DNA from: Spirochaetaceae bacterium
GTDB lineage: Bacteria > Spirochaetota > Spirochaetia > DSM-27196 > PXBQ01
Length of the DNA stretch: 6,027 nucleotides
NCBI GenBank assembly: GCA_003566875.1
Contig: PXBQ01000320.1
Span: forward strand, 1 to 6,027
Reading direction: 5' to 3'
The translations under genes and the position numbers were made by a program. Shown one piece after another: positions 1 through 5,666 of the stretch. The notes under the pieces were generated by a model. That model saw nothing but the letters and a program-made list of their open reading frames with translations, made no database searches and was not told the DNA's origin. Every line of letters starts with the position of its first letter. Positions within the stretch are counted from its first letter, which is position 1.

Positions 1-2194
1 TCGCGATCTCGAGACACTCGGACGAGCACGCGACGCGCCGGAACTCGTCGAGCATCCGGTCGACAACCGCGTCGATCGTATTCACAAAAAAGTCGAGTTG
101 TTCGATCGTGATGACATCGGGTACGACGTCGATCGAGAGATACTTCCACCGCGCCGCGACCGATTCGTGATCGGCGTACCGCGCGAAGACGCGCCGGATT
201 GCGTTCTCACCGATCGGTTCGCCCGGCTTGCCTGTTCGCGCGGCAATACACGATGCAACGACGGTTTTCTCGAACTCGGTGAAATCCGGCCATGCACCGA
301 ATATCTGCTCGAGCTCGGCGCGGCGTCGTTTCGCCGGTTCGGCGACCGCAGGATCGGCGGACGTCGCGGTTTGATCGAGCGTCCGCGCGCGTTCGTTTAA
401 AATCGCGATGAAATCGTCGCGTCGGCCGGTCGCGCCTTCGACCGCTTTCCAGACGGCTGCGACGACGAGCGGATCGTACTTCTCACGGACGCGCTTCTCG
501 ACCCTCGGCTCCCCGATCTCGCGTTCGTCGCGCACCATCGTGAACTCGTGCGCGACCGGCAGCCCCGCTTGACCGCTTACGGCACCGTAGCGTGAGAGCA
601 GCTCGACCAGGTTCGGCGCGACCAGACCCGGCGAACCGCCGGCGCGGCCGATACCCGGCATTACGGAACGGAGCATCACCTCGTGGAGCGAATCGCCGAC
701 CCGGTCGAAAGCTCTGATCCGATCGTGCCGCCACAGCCGGTCCTTCCCAGTAGTGATCTCGTTCTCGAATGCGCGCAATACTCCGCGGATCCCCGGTTTC
801 CGCTCAATCACTTTGTCGCGGATCATGCGGAACGGGAAACGGGCGCCGGCCTCGGGCGCCGGCAGCCCGAGCGTTCCGGCGCTCGCCGACGCGGCTTCAC
901 GCTCGCGATCTTCCTCGACGTCGGGGAAGATTCGCGCCGGAATCGGATACGGATACTGCGGATGAAGACCGTCGTTCCCGGTCACCTCCGCGATGAACTT
1001 CAGCTGCGCCTCGTGCGACAGTCCCGCGACCACGCGCCCATGCCACCGATACGCGTACACTCCGCCGGTGTCTCGTACCGCTGCGACGAGCCGCGCGATA
1101 TTCTCGGCCGCGACAGGGTCCATCAGACGCCGAAGGATCGCGGCGTAGTACTCGGCGAGATAAATGCCGCTGTTGGTCCGGACAAGCGTCCCAACGATCG
1201 CGAGATACGCCTTGACTTCCCGAACGAGGTCGTACACGGTCAGGCCCTTCTCTTGGCGTGCCATCATGCCGGTTTCGAACTCTTTGTACAGACCACCCTG
1301 GAATATGTCGGGCTCGGGTGCTCCGGGAGGGAAACTCGCGGCAAAGTCACCTTCGATCTCGGCGGCGCCGTGCAGGATCGCGATAAGCTGGATCAGATCG
1401 ATTTTTCCGGATAGACGGTAGAGAAACGGGAAAACGTTCGAGCGGAGAAAGGTCAAAAAAAGCGGATTCTCGAGCACGAGCGCCGCCCACGCGTCCGAGT
1501 AGGCCTCGCGGAGCTCTTCGTCGTCGAGCACGACCGCGGGGAAACGCGATAGAGGTTTCCCGACGTACTTCACGAGAACGAGCTCGGTTCGAGCGCGGGT
1601 CGGTCCCAGTGTCGCCCTATGAAACGGGGGTTTCCCCTTGATTTCGATCAGGAAGTTCGCGATGCTCTCGAGCGCCCAGAAATTCCGTTCGCGCCATTTG
1701 CGCCAGTCACGGTCGAACGCCATTCGAGGCCGCACGACGTACCGTACAAAAGCTGCCGGTGATATCCGTGCTCGCGCGAGTTGGAGTAAGAGATAGATCA
1801 CCGGCCGAACGGACTTGTTCGGACCGTTGAAGTTCTCGAGTGTCTCGAAAAGCGGTTTCATCTCGCCGACCGGATCAAGCCAGTACTTCGTTCCGTTCCG
1901 GCAGCACTCCTCGAAGAGTTTCGTCAAACCGAGTTTCTCGATCGGTTTGCGGATCTCGTCGAGTTCGACCGCGGCCCGAAACCGGCGACGATAGCCCGCG
2001 GGCAGCAGCGACTCGCGCGCGATTTTGCGAATCTCGCGGACACGGGGCGTGATCCGTCCGACATTCTTCGCGTCGCGCTCCTCGTCGGCCTCATCCTCGC
2101 CTTCGCGGGGGTCTATCTCCTCGTCGTTTATCTCCGCGGCGTCCGGGTCCGCCTCGGTAGGATCATCCCAGCGGATAAAATCGGCGTCCGACAT
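1..2194 (-). CDS. Long conserved-looking protein of unknown function, C-terminus beyond the window
   Basis: I do not recognise this protein. It starts at ATG 2194, the first possible start, because an in-frame TGA lies three codons upstream. A GAGGA Shine-Dalgarno sequence lies just before it. Reading leftwards gives 731 codons with no stop up to the window edge, so the C-terminus is missing. The first 42 residues are strongly acidic (20 Asp/Glu, with an EGEDEADEE run). Next comes a basic helical stretch (about 44-72). A Trp/Arg-rich segment follows (about 155-175, RPRMAFDRDWRKWRERNFW), then hydrophobic helices around 253-280 that look buried, not transmembrane. A low-complexity Ala/Ser/Pro/Glu linker at about 425-452 probably separates two domains. 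No signal peptide, Walker motif, zinc-binding cysteine cluster or other catalytic signature is evident. A soluble cytoplasmic protein is inferred. The unbroken frame and sensible amino acid composition make it a real gene; the function is unknown. Confidence 0.9.
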   Translation of the reverse strand, partial: MSDADFIRWDDPTEADPDAAEINDEEIDPREGEDEADEERDAKNVGRITPRVREIRKIARESLLPAGYRRRFRAAVELDEIRKPIEKLGLTKLFEECCRNGTKYWLDPVGEMKPLFETLENFNGPNKSVRPVIYLLLQLARARISPAAFVRYVVRPRMAFDRDWRKWRERNFWALESIANFLIEIKGKPPFHRATLGPTRARTELVLVKYVGKPLSRFPAVVLDDEELREAYSDAWAALVLENPLFLTFLRSNVFPFLYRLSGKIDLIQLIAILHGAAEIEGDFAASFPPGAPEPDIFQGGLYKEFETGMMARQEKGLTVYDLVREVKAYLAIVGTLVRTNSGIYLAEYYAAILRRLMDPVAAENIARLVAAVRDTGGVYAYRWHGRVVAGLSHEAQLKFIAEVTGNDGLHPQYPYPIPARIFPDVEEDREREAASASAGTLGLPAPEAGARFPFRMIRDKVIERKPGIRGVLRAFENEITTGKDRLWRHDRIRAFDRVGDSLHEVMLRSVMPGIGRAGGSPGLVAPNLVELLSRYGAVSGQAGLPVAHEFTMVRDEREIGEPRVEKRVREKYDPLVVAAVWKAVEGATGRRDDFIAILNERARTLDQTATSADPAVAEPAKRRRAELEQIFGAWPDFTEFEKTVVASCIAARTGKPGEPIGENAIRRVFARYADHESVAARWKYLSIDVVPDVITIEQLDFFVNTIDAVVDRMLDEFRRVACSSECLEIA
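841..863. repeat. Ten-base direct repeat, 13-base period, inside the long unknown gene
   Basis: GGGCGCCGGC occurs at 841-850 and again at 854-863, separated by CTC. The 13-base period is not a multiple of three, so the copies are read in different frames. They encode part of the Pro/Ala/Glu linker of the long unknown protein. Each copy contains the palindromes GGCGCC and GCCGGC. It could be a slippage-generated duplication in a loosely constrained linker. Confidence 0.6.
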
Positions 2195-2197
2195 ACG

Positions 2198-2202
2198 TCC
2201 TC
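2198..2202 (-). promoter_or_regulatory. Ribosome binding site of the long unknown gene
   Basis: GAGGA on the minus strand ends three bases before ATG 2194. It is the only clear Shine-Dalgarno sequence among the five gene starts with upstream sequence in the window, and it supports this start. Confidence 0.7.
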
Positions 2203-2292
2203 ATTTGGGCTGATCGCCCATAACAGCGCGTAACAAACGCCACGATAGTACCACGGACGCGTGACCCGAGGGAACCGCAGCCGAACCGCGTG

Positions 2293-2321
2293 TTGAGCTT
2301 TGAACACCGCTACGGTAGTAT
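2293..2321 (+). promoter_or_regulatory. Sigma70-like promoter placed for a leaderless transcript of the pseudouridine synthase
   Basis: TTGAGC (2293-2298) and TAGTAT (2316-2321) are separated by exactly 17 bases. Each matches the consensus at four or five of six positions. The expected start point, about 7 bases after the -10, falls at 2328, within the ATG at 2327. There is no purine-rich Shine-Dalgarno sequence in between. Confidence 0.6.
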
Positions 2322-2326
2322 CGCCT

Positions 2327-2983
2327 ATGAACCCGATCGAGATTCTTCACGAGGACTCGTGCATCATCGTCGTAAACAAACGCCCGGGCGACCTCGTGGC
2401 GGAGTCGGGCGACGGGTCTGTCGTCGACGCCGTACGCGCGGTGCGGCCCAACCTCCGCGGTGATCTGCGCGTGACGCATCGAATCGATCGTCCCGCAAGC
2501 GGAGTGCTGATCCTCGCGCGAACAGTCGCCGCGTGTGAAGCGGTTAACGCGACGTTCCGCACCGGCGCTCCCGAAAAGCGTTACTGGGCGATCGTCGACG
2601 GCGAACCGCCGGCGGAATCGGCGGTGCTCACGCACCATCTCATGCACGAGTCACGGCGAAACGTGACGCGCGTGTTCGACGAACCCAGACGCGACACTCG
2701 CCCGGCGCGGCTGTCGTACATCGTTCTGGGGCGAACCGACCGATACGTGCTGCTCGAAGTCGTGCTGGACACCGGACGGACACATCAGATACGTGCACAA
2801 CTCGCGCATCTCGCCCTCCATATCAAGGGCGATACGAAGTACGGCGCGAAACGCGGGAATCGCGGTGGCGGCATCTATCTTCACTGTCGCCGGATTACTC
2901 TTCCGACTCCACCCGACGGTACCGTGGCGACGTTCACCGCACATCCACCCGATGACCCACTCTGGGTCATGTTTCCTCGATAG
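2327..2983 (+). CDS. RluA-family pseudouridine synthase, short form without S4 domain
   Basis: It isomerises a uridine to pseudouridine in rRNA or tRNA, in the cytoplasm. From ATG 2327 the protein is 218 residues, the length of the single-domain RluA/TruC-type enzymes. It has no N-terminal S4 RNA-binding domain. Visible signatures are HRIDRPASGVLIL, whose Asp54 is the catalytic aspartate of the family's HRLD motif; EKRYWA (about 83-88); the LDTGRTHQIR motif (147-156); GDTKYG (168-173); and the C-terminal LHCRRI strand. A TTG nine codons upstream (2300) is in frame, but it overlaps the promoter spacer, so the ATG is preferred. The gene converges on the dehydrogenase and overlaps its last 17 bases. 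The RNA target (23S, 16S or tRNA) cannot be told from sequence alone. The family assignment is secure. Confidence 0.93.
   Translation: MNPIEILHEDSCIIVVNKRPGDLVAESGDGSVVDAVRAVRPNLRGDLRVTHRIDRPASGVLILARTVAACEAVNATFRTGAPEKRYWAIVDGEPPAESAVLTHHLMHESRRNVTRVFDEPRRDTRPARLSYIVLGRTDRYVLLEVVLDTGRTHQIRAQLAHLALHIKGDTKYGAKRGNRGGGIYLHCRRITLPTPPDGTVATFTAHPPDDPLWVMFPR
2952..2970. terminator. Hairpin at the convergent gene overlap, possible bidirectional terminator
   Basis: ATGACCCA (2952-2959) and TGGGTCAT (2963-2970) form a perfect 8-bp stem with a CTC loop. The hairpin lies inside the last codons of the pseudouridine synthase and contains the TGA stop of the dehydrogenase. In the plus direction it is followed only by GTTTCC, and in the minus direction by no T-run. 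It is therefore not a classical intrinsic terminator, but a role in ending both transcripts or protecting their 3' ends is plausible. Confidence 0.45.
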
Positions 2984-4037
2984 AAACCTCGCGACCGGTC
3001 CGGGCGCTCTCGATCGCCGCGAACACCATCCTGATGCTGTGGATGTTGTCGCTACCGTCGGTTTCGGCCGGTCGCGCTGCGGCGCGCGCGGCAAACATCT
3101 CATCGAGACACCCATCGTGTCCGTCCCGGCCGGTCCACGTCGGCTCGGCTTCGACCCGCCGTACCGGACGCAGGAACTCGGTCGACGTACTGTCGGCGAT
3201 TTCGGCGTACGGCGCGTCGGCGCCGTTCCAGATAGCCGTCCCGTGTTCGCCGACCGCGCGCCAGTACGACTCCCAACTAGTCGAAGCGCCTTCGGCGCAC
3301 CACGACCCACGATACGAGAAAATCGATCCGTCGGACATCCGGAACGTACAGAACGCTGCGGCATTTCCGGCGTACCACGATCCGATGGGGTTGTGCTCGA
3401 GACAGTAAACCGAGACCGCGTTCGCCCCCGAGATGAACCGTGCTTGATCGAAAGTGTGAATCGCCATATCGAGCAGCAGAGGGCTCTGCATCGCGTCGCG
3501 AAACCCGCCGAAATGGGGACCAAGGAAGAAGTCGGCGGTCAGGATTCCGAGCCGGCCGATACCGTCGCGCTCCCGGTCTTCACCCGGTAACCGCCGACCA
3601 AGCACTAGAGACCGATACGCGCGGATGTTCGCGTTATACCGGCGGTTCTGCATCACCGCGTGAGATCGTCCTGAACTTCGCGCGGCATCCACGATCGCGC
3701 GCGCGGCGTCGAGCGAGTCGGCCATCGGCTTCTCCGCGAACACGTCGCACCCGGCCTCGAGCGCCGTGACCGCAACCTCGCGGTGCGCCGCCGGGATTGT
3801 GATGTCGCACACTATATCGGGTTGCACGGCGCCGAGAGCCTCGGCCAACGACTTGAAGACCGGCGCGCCGTTTCCAGTAGCGGCCGCGGCTTTCTCCGCG
3901 GCATCGACGACGGGATCGACAAAAGCGACGATCACGGTATCAGACCTCTCGGTCATGTGCCGCACCCACGTCCGCGACATACTCCCACACCCGACGATTA
4001 TGACTCGTTGATTGCTGTCCGGTTGATTCTGCTGCAT
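2967..4037 (-). CDS. Gfo/Idh/MocA-family NAD(P)-dependent oxidoreductase
   Basis: Members of this family oxidise or reduce sugars, inositols and related polyols with NAD(P) in the cytoplasm. From ATG 4037 the protein is 356 residues, the usual length. The N-terminal Rossmann fold starts with VIIVGCGSMS (13-21), the dinucleotide-binding glycine loop. AEKPMADS (101-108) carries the family's conserved EKP lysine, Lys103. DMAIH (190-194) supplies the Asp and His of the typical DxxxH active site. The C-terminal part (about 225-356) is the family's beta-sheet domain, unusually rich in Trp and Tyr. A GTG eleven codons upstream (4070) is in frame, but it precedes the -10-like TACTAT, so the ATG is preferred. 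No Shine-Dalgarno sequence is seen. pcm lies 82 bases upstream on the same strand, but the genes probably have separate promoters. No sugar transporter or regulator is nearby, so the substrate cannot be predicted. Confidence 0.92.
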   Translation of the reverse strand: MQQNQPDSNQRVIIVGCGSMSRTWVRHMTERSDTVIVAFVDPVVDAAEKAAAATGNGAPVFKSLAEALGAVQPDIVCDITIPAAHREVAVTALEAGCDVFAEKPMADSLDAARAIVDAARSSGRSHAVMQNRRYNANIRAYRSLVLGRRLPGEDRERDGIGRLGILTADFFLGPHFGGFRDAMQSPLLLDMAIHTFDQARFISGANAVSVYCLEHNPIGSWYAGNAAAFCTFRMSDGSIFSYRGSWCAEGASTSWESYWRAVGEHGTAIWNGADAPYAEIADSTSTEFLRPVRRVEAEPTWTGRDGHDGCLDEMFAARAAARPAETDGSDNIHSIRMVFAAIESARTGREVSIEET

Positions 4038-4046
4038 TCGCCGATC

Positions 4047-4076
4047 ATAGTACGATTTGGAACGAAGCACAATTAT
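4047..4076 (-). promoter_or_regulatory. Tentative promoter of the dehydrogenase gene
   Basis: On the minus strand TACTAT (4052-4047) is a good -10 box. It lies nine bases before ATG 4037, giving a leader of about three bases. The -35 is weak: ATAATT (4076-4071) lies at 18 bases, while the better-looking TTGTGC (4072-4067) is only 14 bases away. The upstream part shares ATAATTGTG with the pcm/trmJ intergenic region. Confidence 0.4.
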
Positions 4077-4080
4077 CGAT

Positions 4081-4141
4081 TTTCGTGCGCCATTCCCGTG
4101 CGATCACGAAAGGACGACGTCAAATCGTCGCGTCGTGATCG
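4081..4141 (-). other. Two mutually exclusive stem-loops at the end of pcm
   Basis: Stem 1 pairs CGATCACGA (4101-4109) with TCGTGATCG (4133-4141), a perfect 9 bp. It encloses an inner 5-bp stem, CGACG (4115-4119) with CGTCG (4126-4130). It covers the last codons and stop of pcm. Stem 2 pairs TTTCGTG (4081-4087) with CACGAAA (4105-4111), 7 bp. Both stems need bases 4105-4109, so only one can form at a time. Neither is followed by a T-run. It may shape pcm mRNA ends or read-through into the dehydrogenase gene. Confidence 0.45.
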
Positions 4142-4809
4142 GCCGCGTCGCTGTCCGGCTCGTCCTGTCCCGGGACCATCGGCACGAACGACACATTGCA
4201 CACAAATCGCGTCTCAAATCGACCGTACGAACGCCGAACGGTGACCAGGCGCTGCTCGTTTGCCCCGACCGGCGCGACGAGCACTCCGTCGGGCGCGAGC
4301 TGCGACAGGAGATCATCCGGAACACTCGGAGGCGCGGCCGTGAGCACGATAGCGTCGTACGGTGCGCCGACCGGATACCCTTTGTACCCGTCACCGACGA
4401 CAAACGTTGTGTTGCTCACACCTATCGACTCGAGCACGCGACGCGCACGGTGCGACAACTCGGCGATTCGCTCGATCGTCACCACGCGTTCGGCGATGAC
4501 CGAAAGGATCGCGGTCTGATATCCGCACCCGGTCCCGATCTCGAGCACCGAGCTTTCCGCGTCGAGCTCGCACAATTCGGTCATCAACGCGACGATATAC
4601 GGCTGGGAGATCGTCTGTCCGTGTCCAATCGGCACGGGCGAGTCGTCGTACGCGCGCCGCTCGTCCCGCGCGGGCATAAACCTCTCGCGCGGTACAAACC
4701 GCATCGCTTCGAGCACGCGTCGGTCAGTGACTCCACGGCCGGCGATATCCCGTCCGACCATCTGCTCACGCCGAGATTTCATGTCGTCTTGGGGCTTGTA
4801 AATGCTCAT
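4120..4809 (-). CDS. pcm: Protein-L-isoaspartate O-methyltransferase
   Basis: It transfers a methyl group from S-adenosylmethionine to the abnormal isoaspartyl residues of damaged proteins, starting their repair in the cytoplasm. At 229 residues it is slightly longer than typical bacterial Pcm. Family signatures appear in order: MVGRDIAGRGVTDRRVLEAM (17-36), VPRERFMP (39-46), AYDDSPVPIGHGQTISQP (53-70) with the substrate-site GQTISQP, the SAM-binding motif VLEIGTGCGYQ (88-98), VTIERIAEL (110-118), YDAIVLTAAP (151-160), LAPDGVLVAPVG (171-182) and the C-terminal VSFVPMV. A 16-residue acidic tail (GQDEPDSDAADHDATI) follows the conserved core. ATG 4809 is used; ATG at residue 10 is an alternative that keeps every motif, and neither start has a good Shine-Dalgarno sequence. 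It is divergent from trmJ and 82 bases upstream of the dehydrogenase gene on the same strand. Confidence 0.95.
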   Translation of the reverse strand: MSIYKPQDDMKSRREQMVGRDIAGRGVTDRRVLEAMRFVPRERFMPARDERRAYDDSPVPIGHGQTISQPYIVALMTELCELDAESSVLEIGTGCGYQTAILSVIAERVVTIERIAELSHRARRVLESIGVSNTTFVVGDGYKGYPVGAPYDAIVLTAAPPSVPDDLLSQLAPDGVLVAPVGANEQRLVTVRRSYGRFETRFVCNVSFVPMVPGQDEPDSDAADHDATI

Positions 4810-4922
4810 ACTCGTTTGATCGAGACCCGTCAGAGTCTCTATATAATTGTGTCACGTTTCTCACACCGATTCAAGGCATCGGCGCTGTTGCACAAGCACG
4901 ATCGGAACGGTACGCTCGGGGC
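4810..4922. promoter_or_regulatory. Divergent pcm/trmJ promoter region with an AT-rich core
   Basis: This 113-base gap contains the most AT-rich spot of the window, CTATATAATTG (4839-4849). Towards trmJ, TTGATC (4816-4821) and TATATA (4840-4845, 18-base spacer) or the perfect TATAAT at 4842-4847 (20 bases) could form an upstream promoter. Towards pcm, TTGAAT (4874-4869) and CACAAT (4851-4846) are 17 bases apart on the minus strand and would start transcription near 4839. An inverted repeat, GAGAC (4822-4826) and GTCTC (4835-4839), lies between these elements: inside the rightward promoter spacer and at the very 5' end of the predicted pcm mRNA. It could be an operator or a 5' hairpin. Confidence 0.45.
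4888..4916 (+). promoter_or_regulatory. Sigma70-like promoter placed for a leaderless trmJ transcript
   Basis: TTGCAC (4888-4893) and TACGCT (4911-4916) are exactly 17 bases apart. The expected start point, 7 bases past the -10, is 4923, the A of the trmJ ATG. The six bases in between (CGGGGC) are not a convincing Shine-Dalgarno sequence. Confidence 0.5.
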
Positions 4923-5660
4923 ATGAACTCCGATTCTCCACACGTGCGTGTTGTGCTGGTTCACCCGGAAACCGGATCAAACGTCGGAGCGACGTGCAGA
5001 GCGATGAAGACGATGGGGCTGTCGGAGCTCGTCATCGTCGGCACGCCCGTCTGGGACGAGAAACAAGCGCGGGCGACGTCGGTTCACGCGTCGGACGTGT
5101 ACGACTCGATTCGGTTCGTCGACACCGTTCACGACGCGCTCGCCGATACGGTGATCGCAGCGGGCGTCACACGGCGACGCGGTCGGTTTCGCAAGTATCG
5201 ATCGTACGAACCCGAAGAGTTTGCCGCGTTGGTTCGCACGCGGACAGGTACGATCGGCGTCGTTTTCGGGAATGAGGAGCACGGTTTGACGGCAGAAGAG
5301 CTCGCCGCGTGCGACACGGCCGTGTCTATCCCTTCGTCTCCCGAGTTCCCGTCGCTGAACCTCTCGCACGCGGTGCAGATTGTCGCGTACGCGCTCTTTC
5401 GTGATGCGCACGCGCACGCCGACGAGGAGCAGCGACGGATCGACGCGTCACGAGAACACGTCGAGTCTGTCGTCGCGGCGTTCGCCGAGACCCTCGACGA
5501 GATTGGGGTTTTCTCGCTCGGCGACGCCGATGAAGTGAAGGTTTTCGTCCGGGACATCTATACTCGAGCAGGACTCGAGAAGCGAGAAAGCGAGCGGCTC
5601 GCGTCGATATACACAAAGATCAAGGGGATTTTTCATGCGACACGACAAAACCGTGAGTGA
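4923..5660 (+). CDS. trmJ: tRNA (cytidine/uridine-32 2'-O)-methyltransferase TrmJ
   Basis: This SPOUT (SpoU/TrmH-type) enzyme methylates the ribose of nucleotide 32 in the tRNA anticodon loop, using S-adenosylmethionine. At 245 residues it has the usual length. Motif 1 is NVGATCRAMKTMGL (20-33), with Arg26 at the position of the catalytic Arg23 of E. coli TrmJ. Motif 2 is GVVFGNEEHGLTAEEL (112-127). Motif 3, IPSSPEFPSLNLSHAVQIVAYALF (136-159), closely follows the TrmJ pattern and forms the knotted SAM site. The helical C-terminal extension (about 165-245), ending with RAGLEKRESERLASIYTKIKGI, is characteristic of TrmJ rather than TrmL or TrmH. Dimeric action is inferred from the family. It is divergent from pcm and followed after six bases by a membrane protein gene, probably on the same transcript. 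Confidence 0.94.
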   Translation: MNSDSPHVRVVLVHPETGSNVGATCRAMKTMGLSELVIVGTPVWDEKQARATSVHASDVYDSIRFVDTVHDALADTVIAAGVTRRRGRFRKYRSYEPEEFAALVRTRTGTIGVVFGNEEHGLTAEELAACDTAVSIPSSPEFPSLNLSHAVQIVAYALFRDAHAHADEEQRRIDASREHVESVVAAFAETLDEIGVFSLGDADEVKVFVRDIYTRAGLEKRESERLASIYTKIKGIFHATRQNRE

Positions 5661-5666
5661 TACCGT

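Larger units (their letters stand above)
2195..2326. promoter_or_regulatory. Divergent promoter region between the unknown gene and the pseudouridine synthase
   Basis: This 132-base gap separates two genes that point away from each other. On the minus strand, TACTAT (2250-2245) is a possible -10 box; it would give a leader of about 44 bases containing the GAGGA site. No good -35 lies at the right distance, so this promoter is tentative. Within that leader, GGGC-TGATC-GCCC (2207-2219) can form a short hairpin. On the plus strand the region holds the better promoter listed separately. A small inverted repeat, GTGTT (2290-2294) and AACAC (2303-2307), straddles its -35 box and could be an operator. 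Confidence 0.5.

Noticed and set aside
683..1414. 243-codon plus-strand open frame opposite the long unknown gene
   Set aside because: It is exactly codon-aligned on the opposite strand of the 731-codon minus frame. It stays open because TCA, CTA and TTA are rare in that gene. Its protein is Arg/Asp-rich with no recognisable motif.
2300..2302. TTG as the start of the pseudouridine synthase
   Set aside because: It would add nine residues not needed by the family, and it lies between the -35 and -10 boxes of the likely promoter. ATG 2327 fits better.
2651..3523. 290-codon minus-strand open frame across the convergent junction
   Set aside because: It mirrors the pseudouridine synthase codons and then runs out of frame through the dehydrogenase gene. 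Ser/Arg/Thr-rich composition marks it as a shadow.
2793..3590. 265-codon plus-strand open frame opposite the dehydrogenase
   Set aside because: It is in the mirror register of the dehydrogenase codons, which carry the clear Rossmann and EKP motifs. The plus frame shows no family pattern.
4068..4070. GTG as the start of the dehydrogenase
   Set aside because: It lies upstream of the TACTAT -10 candidate and adds an Arg/Tyr-rich stretch before the Rossmann fold that the family does not need.
4057..4926. 289-codon plus-strand open frame opposite pcm
   Set aside because: It is codon-aligned antisense to pcm, whose motifs are unmistakable, and it ends inside the trmJ start with no motif of its own.
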